Source: Calothrix sp. PCC 7103 (lineage in GTDB: Bacteria > Cyanobacteriota > Cyanobacteriia > Cyanobacteriales > Nostocaceae). Taken from it: DNA of 64,000 nt. Of the stretch, positions 36,527 through 46,800 are shown piece by piece. The notes under the pieces are model-generated. The model was not told where the DNA came from and searched no databases. It was given only the letters and a program-made list of their open reading frames with translations. Location: positions 3,508,627 through 3,572,626 of the forward strand of contig NZ_KB217478.1 of NCBI RefSeq assembly GCF_000331305.1, read 5' to 3'. A program made the translations under genes and the position numbers. Numbering within the stretch: position 1 is the stretch's first letter; every line of letters starts with the position of its first letter.

Positions 36527-37636
36527 ATGGAAAGTGTAAATACTTCACAGCAAACCCAGCAGATAGAACCAATCAATGATTCGCCCAATCTGAATGATGA
36601 TCATGAAATGGATGATATGAGTAATATTACTGCTATTACTCCAATCGAAGAATCAATCGAAGAAAGAGAAGAAAGGGAAAGACGTAGGTCAAAAAGGCGC
36701 CGACTATTGCCTAAAGTAATTGTTGGTGTATTGCTGGGAGCAGGAGTAGCAGCAGCAAGCGTTTATTACTATCGGTGGACACAGTTCAACAGATTCCACC
36801 TTACAACTGATGTTGCCTACACAAGTGCAGATATTTACCCAGTTACATCTCGCGTGGGTGGGATAGTAACTGAAGTCTCGGTAAAACAAAATCAACCTGT
36901 TAACGCAGGAACTATTTTAGTCAAACTTGACCCACGTGAGTATCAAGTTGGTTTGGTACAAGCAAAAGCTGCGCTTGATGTGGCAAAGCAACAAGCCGAA
37001 GTTGCGCGAGAAAATATTAATAACGTTCCACAAACGATTGTACCCCAGCCACTTAACATCGCTCCAAACAATCCCAACCAACCAAGGTTAGTTCTTCCTA
37101 AACCACCAGAAACTGTTAATAGACAAATTGAAGTCAACCGTCAGCAATACAAAGCTGCATTAGCAACCGTCACACAAAGACAAGCAGAAGTTAAACAAGC
37201 TGAACTAAAGTTATCTTATGCCACTGTCAGCGCCCTGGTTCCTGGTGCAATTGGAAACACAAATATTCGTGTTGGTCAACAAGTACAACCGGGACAAACT
37301 CTTGTTGAAATAGTGCAACCAAATCCTTGGATTGTTGCTAACTTCAAAGAAAACCAGTTAGAAAGAATACAACCTGGACAAAAAGCAGAAATTAAAATTG
37401 CTGCTTATCCAAGCCGTAAATTTACAGGTAAAGTTGAAAGTGTATCTGCAACGCCAACAAACGTTGTCACTTCTCCTTCCCCTGACGGTACAAATAATAA
37501 TTTGGGCAATATTCAATCTAATGGGCTTCGTCGCATTGCCGCTAAAATTACATTTGACCCTGATAGCATTAAAGGTTTTGAATCGAAAATTGCTCCTGGA
37601 ATGTCTGCTGATGTGACATTAAGTACACGTAAATAA
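36527..37636 (+). CDS. HlyD/EmrA-family membrane-fusion protein
   Basis: Periplasmic adaptor of an efflux or secretion pump. 369 residues: acidic N-terminal cytoplasmic stretch (about 1-52), RRR-rich stop (RRRSKRRR), one membrane helix (about 64-82), the first half of a lipoyl domain (VGGIVTEVSVKQNQPVNAGT), an alpha-helical hairpin interrupted by a Pro/Asn-rich segment, the second lipoyl half (VPGAIGNTNIRVGQQVQPGQ) and a beta-barrel domain ending PGMSADVTLSTRK. The MFS (EmrB) or ABC partner normally next to it is absent. Confidence 0.88.
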   Translation: MESVNTSQQTQQIEPINDSPNLNDDHEMDDMSNITAITPIEESIEEREERERRRSKRRRLLPKVIVGVLLGAGVAAASVYYYRWTQFNRFHLTTDVAYTSADIYPVTSRVGGIVTEVSVKQNQPVNAGTILVKLDPREYQVGLVQAKAALDVAKQQAEVARENINNVPQTIVPQPLNIAPNNPNQPRLVLPKPPETVNRQIEVNRQQYKAALATVTQRQAEVKQAELKLSYATVSALVPGAIGNTNIRVGQQVQPGQTLVEIVQPNPWIVANFKENQLERIQPGQKAEIKIAAYPSRKFTGKVESVSATPTNVVTSPSPDGTNNNLGNIQSNGLRRIAAKITFDPDSIKGFESKIAPGMSADVTLSTRK

Positions 37637-37761
37637 TCTAGGCAACGGATTATAAACGGATGTAACGGATGGTTTATATTAAGCTGGTTATATATCAAAA
37701 TCATTGTAGAGACGTTATATGTAACCTTTCTACATAGACGAGAATTAATGACACAGACTAC

Positions 37762-37865
37762 TATAGCAATCCTATATGAGTTGTAAAAAATTATATCCAC
37801 GTAGAGACGCGATTAATCGCGTCTCTACAACACGCGGATTTTACGAATGATTTAGGATTGCTATA
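37762..37865. repeat. Nested palindromic element, copy B (inverted)
   Basis: TATAGCAATCCTA ... 28-bp core (37801-37828) ... TAGGATTGCTATA. Reverse complement of copy A at 32437-32539 with few differences. Located between the HlyD-family gene and nagA (convergent ends). Confidence 0.85.
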
Positions 37866-37903
37866 TATATTGTTTGTAACCAATAGTTTATCCGTTATAT
37901 CCG

Positions 37904-39061
37904 TTATATCCGTTGCCAACTTACTTCTTCATCCACATGCCAGCGTAAAAGGTTAGTAACAGCAGTGCCAGATATCGTATTTTCTAAGCCTATTGCTTGG
38001 CGCGGCGCCTTTGTTGCTAAATTAATTGCTGTCTCAACATCACAAATACCCCACTTGACTAAGTTTTGCACCCCTACTAATAACGGTAATGTTGTTCCTG
38101 AAAGCGTTCCGTCGGGAAGCTTGGCTGTACCATTTTTGACTTCTATTTCGCGACTATCCCACGGGTAAGTACCATCGGGAAATCCTAAAGGCGCCAATGC
38201 ATCGCTAACTAAAAATAGGCCCTTGTTATAATTACTTGCGCGTAAAAGTATATCTAGCATAATTGGTGAGACGTGTTGACCATCGGCGATAAACCCACAC
38301 ATGACATTTTTATTGGTAATAGCTGCACCTAATAAACCAGGTTCACGGTGATGTAAGGGTGGCATGGCGTTAAATGCGTGTGTTACCATTGTGGCGCCGT
38401 ATTCAAATGCTTGTTGTGCTTTATCGTAAGTTGCTTGTGAGTGTCCAAGACTAACGGTAATATTTTGTGAACGTAGATATTTAATAACTTCCCCTGTTGG
38501 GTCTAATTCAGGTGCAAGAGTAATAACTTTGACGCTCATCGCATAATCACCTAAAACTCTTTTAACTTCATCGATGGTTAAAGGCAGCAAATATTCAGCA
38601 GGATGGGCGCCGCGTTTTTGGTAGTTTAGAAAGGGTCCTTCTAAATGCACACCCAGAATTTGAGCTTGTTGTTGTGATTCAGCGTTGTTACAACTCATAT
38701 AATCAGCAATTACTGCTAACGCACGCTGGATATTTTCTACAGAAGTCGTCACTAAAGTTGGTAGAAACCCATCTACACCGTTATTCCATAAGAATTTAGA
38801 TATTTTTTGCAGTACATACGCATTCTCGGCACTTAAATCAGGAAACGCTAAACATAGACCACCGTTAATTTGTAAATCTACACCACCTAGAGAAATCCAA
38901 TCTCCTTTAACGTCTACTACTTGGAGATTATCTGGTGGTAGCCGTTTGAAGATTGTACCCATTGGTAAAATCCTTTGAATTGTACCTTCGTTTATCAATA
39001 ACATCTGTAAACCACTGTAACCAGGTACGCGCGCGTTGATAATATCTATAGGTGTAAACAT
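37904..39061 (-). CDS. nagA: N-acetylglucosamine-6-phosphate deacetylase
   Basis: Metal-dependent amidohydrolase of amino-sugar/peptidoglycan recycling. 385 residues: DLQINGGL near the start, the metal Glu in VHLEGPFLN, His in SLGHSQATYDKAQQAFEYGA, His in VTHAFNAMPPLHHREPGLLG, and the catalytic Asp in LVSDALAPLGFPDG. The N-terminal beta-sandwich strands close the fold. Divergent from purE, 72 bp apart, which should hold both promoters. Confidence 0.92.
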   Translation of the reverse strand: MFTPIDIINARVPGYSGLQMLLINEGTIQRILPMGTIFKRLPPDNLQVVDVKGDWISLGGVDLQINGGLCLAFPDLSAENAYVLQKISKFLWNNGVDGFLPTLVTTSVENIQRALAVIADYMSCNNAESQQQAQILGVHLEGPFLNYQKRGAHPAEYLLPLTIDEVKRVLGDYAMSVKVITLAPELDPTGEVIKYLRSQNITVSLGHSQATYDKAQQAFEYGATMVTHAFNAMPPLHHREPGLLGAAITNKNVMCGFIADGQHVSPIMLDILLRASNYNKGLFLVSDALAPLGFPDGTYPWDSREIEVKNGTAKLPDGTLSGTTLPLLVGVQNLVKWGICDVETAINLATKAPRQAIGLENTISGTAVTNLLRWHVDEEVSWQRI

Positions 39062-39133
39062 CGCTTATATGGAAATATAGTTTTAACTATTCTGCCTTGA
39101 TTTAAATACTACACGTGGGGATAAAGCAAGAAT

Positions 39134-39655
39134 ATGTCACCTCTTATTGGAATTATTATGGGCAGCGACTCTGACTTGCCCACAATGAAAGACGCTATTG
39201 CTATTTGTGAAGAGTTTGGGGTTGGTTGTGAGGTTGCTATTGTTAGCGCACATCGCACTCCCGAACGTATGTTTGAATACGCCAAGTTGGCACATGAACG
39301 CGGTATTAAGGTTATTATTGCTGGTGCTGGTGGCGCCGCGCATTTGCCCGGAATGGTGGCATCGCTAACACCGCTACCTGTAATTGGTGTTCCGGTTTCT
39401 AGTCGTCATTTACAAGGTGTTGATTCTTTATACTCAATAGTCCAAATGCCAGCTGGTATTCCTGTTGCCACTGTTGCTATTGGTAATGCTAAAAATGCTG
39501 GGTTGTTAGCTGTACAAATTATTGCTACTTCTCAGCCAGAATTACTTATAAAAATTCAAGAGTATAGAAGTAATTTAAAAGACTCAGTAATGGCAAAACA
39601 GTTAAAGTTAGATGAGGTAGGTTATAAAGATTATTTAGGTAATTTTATGGGTTAA
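39134..39655 (+). CDS. purE: N5-carboxyaminoimidazole ribonucleotide mutase
   Basis: Purine-synthesis enzyme that converts N5-CAIR to CAIR. 173 residues with the family signature [50 protein letters not shown] and [29 protein letters not shown] at 39134. Complete length. Confidence 0.97.
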   Translation: MSPLIGIIMGSDSDLPTMKDAIAICEEFGVGCEVAIVSAHRTPERMFEYAKLAHERGIKVIIAGAGGAAHLPGMVASLTPLPVIGVPVSSRHLQGVDSLYSIVQMPAGIPVATVAIGNAKNAGLLAVQIIATSQPELLIKIQEYRSNLKDSVMAKQLKLDEVGYKDYLGNFMG

Positions 39656-39984
39656 ATGCTGTTGACATCAAACATAGGATTTCATAGGATATACTTTCAA
39701 CAAATGTCGTAAAAACTATGGATAGATACGTCACGATCAGCGAAGCGGCTCAAATAAAGGAGCGTATTTACTATTATTTTACCGATAGTGTAAAAATTTG
39801 AGTAGAAACCGGGTTTCTACGCAAATTCTTTATTTATATTGCAAGATTTCAATGAAGAAACCCGGTTTTTATGCACAAGTCATGTAATTAATATTTGGAT
39901 TGATACCCTAGCTTCAGGTAGTAACATAGTGTTAGTAACACTCTTAATCCATATTAAACAAGTTTAAAGGCACGATTTAAAAAA
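39656..39984. other. Intergenic region with an AAACCGGGTTTC repeat
   Basis: About 330 bp after purE. The element 39802-39870 sits in the middle; the rest (39871-39984) is the promoter region of the glycosyltransferase gene. No gene. Confidence 0.55.
39802..39870. repeat. Inverted-repeat element with GTAGAAACCGGGTTTCTAC
   Basis: Left end is itself an odd-centred palindrome (GTAGAAACC G GGTTTCTAC); right end GAAGAAACCCGGTTTTT is its inverse. Family of 19732-19895 and 22671-22738. Confidence 0.7.
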
Positions 39985-41172
39985 ATGCAAGTGGAATCGG
40001 TGAACGGTAGCGATAATAATATTTTGAAGCCTGCATCAATCTTGTGTGTAGGTGCTGGTTGGTTTCCAAAATCACCAGGAGGGTTGGAGAGGTATGTCTA
40101 TGAGCTAACGCACAAGTTGGCAGAAAAAGACACTATTGAACTTTGTGGTGTTGGGTTACCCTCGAACGACAATAATCTACCGATAAAGTTAACAAACTTA
40201 GCTTCTCCAGATACACCAATTTGGAACCGTATGTGGACTTGTCGCTCAAATTTCCGAGCATCACGCACTTTTACACCCGATGCCATCAATTTACATTTTG
40301 CTTTGTATAGCTTTCCAATATTAGACTTACTTCCAAAACAAGTTCCAATTACATTTAACTTTCACGGGCCCTGGACATCAGAAAGCATAGAGGAATCTGG
40401 TGAGAATAAAATTAGCCTTTTACTTAAGAAATGGTTAATTGAGCAGAGAACATATAATCGTTGCGACAAATTTATTGTTCTTTCAAAAGCATTTGGTAAT
40501 ATATTACACCATAAATATCAAATTCCTTGGAACAAAATTCATATAATTCCTGGTGGAGTTAATACTGAAAAATTCCAGTCTAATTTATATCCTGCACAAG
40601 CGCGAGAAATGCTAGGCTGGCCCCAAGACCGTCAAATTCTTTTTACATCACGTCGCTTAGTGCATCGTGTTGGTATAGATAAATTATTAGAAGCGGTAGC
40701 TGCGATAAAATGTAGAAATCCTGATATTTGGCTAGCAGTGGGGGGGAGAGGCCCTTTACTAGATACTTTAGTTTCTCAAGCAAGTGAACTTGGGCTTGAT
40801 AACCACGTTAAATTTATTGGATTTTTGAAAGATGAGTTCTTGCCAGTAGCATATCAAGCCGCAGACCTGAGTGTAATGCCTAGTCAATCATTTGAAGGTT
40901 TCGGATTATCATTAATTGAGTCATTAGCTTGTGGAACTCCGGTTGTTTGCACACCAGTTGGTGGAATGCCAGAAATATTAGAATCATTCTCACCTGAGTT
41001 AATTTGTGCCTCGACAAGTAGTGATGCAATCGCACAAACTTTAGAACAAGCATTATTGAAAAAAATTGCAGTTCCATCACGGCATCAATGCCGCGAATAT
41101 GCAACTGCCAACTTTGACTGGTCAAAAATTGCGAAGCAAGTACGTGCGGTGATATTGAAAGTTAGGAGTTAG
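39985..41172 (+). CDS. Glycosyltransferase family 4 protein
   Basis: GT-B-fold retaining glycosyltransferase using a nucleotide sugar. 395 residues: N-terminal domain with GAGWFPKSPGGLERYVYEL (the G-G-x-E/R-Y loop near the donor), central FIVLSKAFGN and IIPGGVNTEKF, and the C-terminal domain with LFTSRRLVHRVGIDKLLEAV, AVGGRGP and the ExFGLxxxE signature as SQSFEGFGLSLIESLACGTPVV. Acceptor unknown; polysaccharide or glycolipid synthesis is likely. The stop codon lies inside a tandem GTTAGGA array (41161-41186). Confidence 0.88.
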   Translation: MQVESVNGSDNNILKPASILCVGAGWFPKSPGGLERYVYELTHKLAEKDTIELCGVGLPSNDNNLPIKLTNLASPDTPIWNRMWTCRSNFRASRTFTPDAINLHFALYSFPILDLLPKQVPITFNFHGPWTSESIEESGENKISLLLKKWLIEQRTYNRCDKFIVLSKAFGNILHHKYQIPWNKIHIIPGGVNTEKFQSNLYPAQAREMLGWPQDRQILFTSRRLVHRVGIDKLLEAVAAIKCRNPDIWLAVGGRGPLLDTLVSQASELGLDNHVKFIGFLKDEFLPVAYQAADLSVMPSQSFEGFGLSLIESLACGTPVVCTPVGGMPEILESFSPELICASTSSDAIAQTLEQALLKKIAVPSRHQCREYATANFDWSKIAKQVRAVILKVRS

Positions 41173-41186
41173 GAGTTAGGAGTTAG
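41161..41186. repeat. Four GTTAGGA heptamers spanning a stop codon
   Basis: GTTAGGA is repeated three times and once as GTTAGAG; the last codons of the glycosyltransferase (V-R-S-stop) are encoded by the array, so the repeat has set the C-terminus. Confidence 0.85.
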
Positions 41187-41227
41187 AGTTATTTTTTGAC
41201 TTTTATTGCAGTTAAAGGTGTCGCAAC

Positions 41228-41371
41228 CTAACTTGATGGTTTAATACTAATAGTTGGAAGTAAATCTTTTGTCGTCAACGGTTTGGGAATGCCTCTTTTA
41301 TCGCTTCTTGTAACTGATGCTCGACTGCTATATCAACAACTGCTTTTAAATCGGCGCCGGAATAACGTATC
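41228..41371 (-). pseudogene. Remnant of a AAA+ ATPase C-terminus
   Basis: Reading leftwards from 41371: IRYSGADLKAVVDIAVEHQL, then QEAIKEAF; after a frame change it continues KPLTTKDLLPTISIKPSS-stop. SGADLKAVVDxA is the conserved C-terminal helix region (sensor 2 side) of FtsH/CDC48-type AAA ATPases. The rest of the gene is gone; a TAGGTTGGGTGTAACCTA hairpin adjoins the break. Confidence 0.6.
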
Positions 41372-41597
41372 GTAGGTTGGGTGTAACCTAACATTCCCGT
41401 TGAGTATTGTTTTTTACATTGATGTTTGTATATAGGACAGGCAGGATGCCTTTTTGAGAAGAGATTTCAGTTATAAAAATAGTTTATGAGCTTGTTGATT
41501 TAAGTATCAACTATTAATTTTCATAAAAATCAGATTTTTACCTGGTACAATAGTGTTACTTCGCAGGTAGTGTAAGTGATTGGTGAGGTAAAGAAGG

Positions 41598-42509
41598 ATG
41601 TCACGTTATTGCTTAAAAACAATTAAATCTTTTGGATTTACTCAAAAAATGATTGACCAATATTTAGGTCAACCGATAATTGCTAGTAACCCTCACTATA
41701 AATGCGCGGCGCCGATGAAGCTTTGGGAGCGGGACTTAGTAGATAAAGTACGAGAAGAGAAAAAAGATGAGTTAGAAACAAATTTGGCTAAACGCGCGAA
41801 AATTCAAACAGCTAAGAATAAAAGAAAATTTGCAAAGCGTTCGTTATTAGGATTTTATCTGGAAAATTACAGCTATGAGCTTAATGAATATAATGCATGT
41901 AGGCTAATTGAAATAGCATTTAAAACTGGAGCAATCTCCACATCAGCATTTAAGTCTGATGAATTAACGATAAATTTAGTTGCTGGATATTTAGCTGATG
42001 ACGAAGAAGCACGCATCCGAAAAGAGTTCGCAGCTTCGGATCAGGTTTATTCAATAGTTTATAATCAGGTTAAAAAATCTTTAATAGCATCTGACATCGT
42101 GTTTCAATGTATTAGAAATGTACAAGCTATTATTGAAGATTGGGAACGTCAAGAACAAGAGAAAGCTGAAAAACAAAAACTTGAGCTATTACGTACAAAA
42201 CTCATACAACAGTCTTTCTTCGAGTATATACAAGAAAACTTTGATACATTTATCCAAAATGCAACTATTAATAAAAATTCAATTCAAGAGCCTAGTATTA
42301 ATGCTTCTAAAAAGAAGAAAAATAAACATGTAAAACGCAACGTAAACTATGTGTGGTCACGGATTCAAAGTTATGCAAGAACCCAGAACCCTGACTTTGC
42401 TGATACTCCTACTATTGCAAGTTGCGGTAAGTTTCACCAACAAATTTTATCATATGTAAATACTGTTTTACAAGAGAAACAGGCAATGATTAAATCAGGT
42501 AGAGATTAG
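41598..42509 (+). CDS. Unknown protein, first gene of a Thg1-like/kinase operon
   Basis: 303 residues, no family recognised with certainty. The N-terminal 50 residues (IKSFGFTQKMIDQYLGQPII, then NPHYKCAAPMKLWERD) look like a compact helix-turn-helix-like module of a type I associate with small nucleic-acid-linked bacterial proteins. Residues 50-80 are a Lys/Arg-rich helix, the middle is mostly alpha-helical with a coiled coil (about 180-205, EDWERQEQEKAEKQKLELLR), and about 233-247 is a KKKKNKHVKR basic patch. No membrane segment. It ends 6 bp before the kinase gene, so it is cotranscribed with a kinase and a 3'-5' RNA polymerase; an RNA-binding or specificity role is inferred. Confidence 0.7.
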   Translation: MSRYCLKTIKSFGFTQKMIDQYLGQPIIASNPHYKCAAPMKLWERDLVDKVREEKKDELETNLAKRAKIQTAKNKRKFAKRSLLGFYLENYSYELNEYNACRLIEIAFKTGAISTSAFKSDELTINLVAGYLADDEEARIRKEFAASDQVYSIVYNQVKKSLIASDIVFQCIRNVQAIIEDWERQEQEKAEKQKLELLRTKLIQQSFFEYIQENFDTFIQNATINKNSIQEPSINASKKKKNKHVKRNVNYVWSRIQSYARTQNPDFADTPTIASCGKFHQQILSYVNTVLQEKQAMIKSGRD

Positions 42510-42515
42510 GCAATT

Positions 42516-42965
42516 ATGGAGGCAATTATATTTATAGGAATTCAAGGCGCCGGGAAATCGACTTTTTACCGTGAACGATTGTTAAATACCCATATGCGTA
42601 TTAATTTAGATATGCTTAAAACAAGACACCGCGAGCAAATATTTCTCAAAGCTTGTTTAGAGGCAAAACAATCGTTCGTTATTGATAATACTAACCCAAC
42701 ACCTCAAGAAAGAAGTCGTTATATATTGCCAGCCAAAGAAAATAGGTTTAGAGTTTTAGCTTATTATTTTGATTCTCATTTAGAAGAGTGTAAGCAACGG
42801 AATAACCAGCGTATAGGAAAAGAAATCATTCCTCTTGTTGGAATACTAAGTACATATAAAAGGTTAGTTTTGCCAACATGGGAAGAAGGATTTGATGCAA
42901 TATATTTAATTAAAACAGTTAAAAATTACTCGTTTATAGTAAAGGAATGCTTCCGTGAAATTTGA
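42516..42965 (+). CDS. P-loop kinase, polynucleotide-kinase-like (AAA_33)
   Basis: 149 residues: Walker A GIQGAGKST (about 8-16), then NLDMLKTRHREQ with an Asp at the site that activates the 5'-OH in T4-Pnk-like kinases, FVIDNTNPTPQER (Walker-B-like), and a lid with RNNQRIGKEIIP. This resembles the kinase domain of Pnkp and other zeta-toxin/PNK-type small-molecule or RNA 5'-kinases. It overlaps the Thg1-like gene by 11 bp, which suggests that the two proteins act together on RNA 5' ends; the substrate is not shown. Confidence 0.8.
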   Translation: MEAIIFIGIQGAGKSTFYRERLLNTHMRINLDMLKTRHREQIFLKACLEAKQSFVIDNTNPTPQERSRYILPAKENRFRVLAYYFDSHLEECKQRNNQRIGKEIIPLVGILSTYKRLVLPTWEEGFDAIYLIKTVKNYSFIVKECFREI

Positions 42966-43740
42966 TGAACTCGATACAAGAATGCGCGTATTTGAAACCG
43001 CACATGACCATTGTGTTCTACCAGGTATTTATATAGTTGCTCGGTTAGATGGACGCAGTTTTACTCGTTTAACAAAAGAAGTCCATAAATTTGAGGCGCC
43101 CTTCGACGAGAAAGTTCGCGATATGATGTTGGCAACAGTCGAGCATTTAATGAACTGCGGCATAGATATTATCTACGGTTATACAGAAAGCGATGAAATA
43201 TCTTTATTATTTGCATATGACGAAGTAAGCTTTGGACGCAAAACACGCAAGCTAAACTCAGTATTAGCAGGAGAAGCAAGCGCGCGGTTCTCATTACTTT
43301 TAGGTGATATAGCTTGCTTTGATTGTCGCATATCACAACTACCTAATATTACAGAAGTCGTTAACTACTTTCGCTGGCGTAACGAAGACGCACATCGTAA
43401 CGCACTCAACGCACATTGTTATTGGTGCTTACGTCGTGACGGCAAAAGTGCAAGACAAGCAACCAATATGATGGATGGATTATCAGTTGCAGATAAAAAC
43501 GAACTCTTGTTTCAACATGGTATTAACTTTAATAACCTTCCCAACTGGCAAAAACGAGGAGTAGGACTATATTGGGAAGAATATCAAAAACAAGGATATA
43601 ACCCTAAGACAGATGAAACAGTTACTGCAAGCAGGCGCCGAATTAAGCGCGATTTAGAATTACCCATGAGAGATGAGTATAGTAATTTTATTAGAGGCTT
43701 ATTAGATAAATCTAAAATGTTACTGAGGGAGAAAAAATAA
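42955..43740 (+). CDS. Thg1-like protein (tRNA-His guanylyltransferase family, 3'-5' RNA polymerase)
   Basis: Family of reverse polymerases that add nucleotides to RNA 5' ends; bacterial Thg1-like proteins repair 5'-truncated tRNAs in a template-dependent way. 261 residues. The catalytic palm motifs are intact: VARLDGRSFTRLTKE (about 28-41, Asp ligand), FDEKVRDMMLATVEHL, and GYTESDEISLLF (about 73-84, second Asp/Glu pair). The NAHCYWCLR segment and C-terminal helices follow. GTG start at 42955 with AAAGGA 8 bases upstream, inside the kinase gene. Cyanobacterial tRNA-His obtains G-1 from its gene, so a repair or processing role is more likely than G-1 addition. Confidence 0.9.
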   Translation: MKFDELDTRMRVFETAHDHCVLPGIYIVARLDGRSFTRLTKEVHKFEAPFDEKVRDMMLATVEHLMNCGIDIIYGYTESDEISLLFAYDEVSFGRKTRKLNSVLAGEASARFSLLLGDIACFDCRISQLPNITEVVNYFRWRNEDAHRNALNAHCYWCLRRDGKSARQATNMMDGLSVADKNELLFQHGINFNNLPNWQKRGVGLYWEEYQKQGYNPKTDETVTASRRRIKRDLELPMRDEYSNFIRGLLDKSKMLLREKK

Positions 43741-43898
43741 AACTAAACACACAAAAAAAACATTAGTTTTACCGTGCAAACTTACTTACACTTTTCAGCA
43801 ATATGTCGGCGCCGACTCTAAAATTTGTTTAAATTAGTGATATTCATAGCCTTTTAATGGGAATACTCATTTATAGAAGAGTATACATATAAGTGACT
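43741..43898. other. Spacer before the hybrid kinase
   Basis: 158 bp, one GGCGCC site inside a TCGGCGCCGA palindrome (43806). No gene. Confidence 0.5.
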
Positions 43899-46800
43899 AT
43901 GACAACAATATTACATATAAAAGATAAAATCATTGGCTATCACATTACTGAAAAAATCTACTCAGGTAACAAAACCTTAGTTTATCGAGGTATTAGAGAA
44001 AAAGATCGACAATCGGTCATCCTTAAATTAATGGCGACTGAATACCCTACCTTCAGTGAAATTACTCAGTTCCGCAATCAATACACCATTGCTAAAAGTC
44101 TCGACCTTCCTGGCATAGTCAAACCTTTAAGTATAGAAAATTATCGCAATGGCTATGCCCTAGTCATGGAAGACTTTGGTGGCATTTCCCTCGCAGATTG
44201 GCAACTGCAAGATCAGCGAATGGAGAATAATGCTATTTCTTTAAGTCAATTTTTTCCTATTGCAATTGAAATTGTCTCTATTTTGGAGGGACTGCACCGT
44301 TATCGGGTCATCCATAAAGACATTAAACCCGCCAATATTCTAATTAACCCTAGCACTGGTGAGGTAAAAATCATTGACTTTAGTCTTGCCACCCTATTAC
44401 CAAGGGAAATTCAGTTCCTGACTAATCCTAATGTTTTAGAAGGGACGCTCGCTTACATTTCCCCCGAACAAACGGGTCGGATGAATCGAGGTATTGACTA
44501 CCGCAGCGACTTTTATTCTTTGGGTGTTACCTTTTTTGAACTCCTGACAGGGCAGTTACCCTTCACCGCTACTGACCCAATAGAATTAGTTTATTCTCAT
44601 ATTGCCAAACAACCGCCTTCTGCCAGCGGTATTAACGCCAATATTCCCTCGGTTTTGTCTGATATTGTTACCAAGTTGATGTCAAAAAATGCCGAAGACC
44701 GTTATCAAAGTACACACGGCTTAAGGTATGACTTGGAGATGTGCCGTGACCAATGGCAAACTGGAAACACAACTGGGAACATTGGCGCCTTTCAGTTGGG
44801 AGTGCGAGATGTATCAGACCGTTTCCAGATTCCTGAAAAACTTTATGGGCGCCAACATGAAGTTGAAACCCTACTTGCTACTTTCGAGCGTGTAACAGGT
44901 GGGACAACAGAAATGATGTTAGTTGCGGGTTTCTCTGGAATTGGTAAAACTGCCGTGGTCAACGAAGTCCACAAACCCATCGCGCGGCAGCGTAGTTACT
45001 TTATTAAAGGGAAATTCGACCAATTCCAGCGTGATATTCCCTTATCCGCATTAGTACAAGCATTTCGGGATTTAATTGGGCAATTGCTCAGTGAAACTGA
45101 TACCCAGATTCAACATTGGAAAACTAAAATTTTGTCGGCATTGGGAGAACAAGCAGGTGTAATTACTGATATTCTTCCCGAACTTGAACAGATTATTGGT
45201 AAACAACCAGAAATTAGTACACTTTCTGGCAGTGCTGCTCAAAATCGCTTTAATTTATTGTTCCAGAGATTTATTCAGGTTTTTACAACTAAAGAGCATC
45301 CCCTTGTTATCTTTATAGATGACTTGCAATGGGCAGACGCAGCTTCTTTAAAACTCATCGAATTATTAATGAGTCAAACCAACGAAACTGGGGGAGGTTT
45401 GTTGCTAATTGGTGCATATCGGGATAATGAAGTATCAAAGGCGCATCCGCTTTCTTTAACACTACAAGAAATTGAAAAAGCGGGAGCAAGCATTAATAAT
45501 ATCACTTTAAAACCCCTAAATCAAAGTGAATTAAATAATTTGATAGCTGATACCCTACGCTGTGGAAAAACACTCGCTGTACCTCTTACGCAAATAGTGT
45601 TTGCAACAACTAGTGGAAATCCCTTCTTTGCTACTCAATTGCTCACATCTTTATATCAAGATGGCGTTATTAAATTTAGCTTTGATGTAGGATTTTGGCA
45701 GTATAATATTACTGAAATACGGGCGATAGCTCTCACAGATAATGTAGTCGATTTTATGGCAATTCAATTAAAAAAATTGCCAGAACTTACTCAACAAATT
45801 TTAATGCTGGCAGCTTGTATTGGTAACGAATTTGACTTACAAACTCTTGCTACAATATATAAAAAATCTGTAGTAGACACAGCATCAGATATATGGAAAG
45901 CTTTACAAGAAGGGTTACTGATACCCCAAACTAACGTTTACAAGTTATTTCAACATGGTGATGGTCAGAATGATAGTTTTGAAAGTAAAGACTCTAAAGA
46001 ATTATCAGTAAAGAATTTGCAAACTCCTAAATACAAATTTATCCATGACCGGGTACAGCAAGCTGCCTATTCTTTGATTCCCCAAGACCAACAAAAAGCA
46101 CTTCACTTAGAAATTGGGCTACTACTATTGAACAATATTCCAGTTTCACAACGGGAAGAAAATATTTTTCAGATTGTTAACCATTGTAATATTGCAGTTG
46201 AATTAATCACAGATAAAACTAAGTATGATGAACTAGCCCAGATGAATTTGCTAGCTGGACGTAAAGCTTTAGCATCAACAGCTTATCCTGCTGCGTTAAG
46301 GTATTTAACTACAGGAATCAAGCTACTTACTCCGGATAGTTGGGTTAAGGAATATGATTTATCTCTAGCTTTGTATGAGACAGCAGCAGAGGCAGCATAC
46401 TTAGCTGGCGAATTTGAACAAATGGAAGGATTTGTTGAGGTAGTGTTGGCTCAGGCTAAAACATTACTCGAAAAAGTAAAAGTTCATGAAGTAAAAATTC
46501 AAGCTTACGGGGCACAAAACAAAGCGCTGGAAGCTGTCAATATTGCGCTAGCATTTTTGAAATTGTTGGGGGTAGAGTTTCCCGATAATCCTAGCCAGTC
46601 AGATATACAACTTGCAATGGCAGAAGTAGCATCAAACATGAATGGGAGACATATTGAGGATTTAATTAATTTGCCAAAGATGATACATACTGACAAATTG
46701 GCAGTGATGCGTATTCTATCTAGTATTAATCCTTTTACCTATCAAGCAGCTCCTGAACTATTCCCCCTTAATGTACTTAAACAGATCAATTTATCGTTTA

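Noticed and set aside
37637-37761. Possible missing EmrB/MFS partner after the HlyD-family gene
   Set aside because: Only 125 bp of spacer with a degenerate repeat; no membrane-protein frame on either strand.
43893-43898. GTG start for the hybrid kinase
   Set aside because: Two codons upstream of an ATG, with no better ribosome site; ATG preferred, though the difference is trivial.
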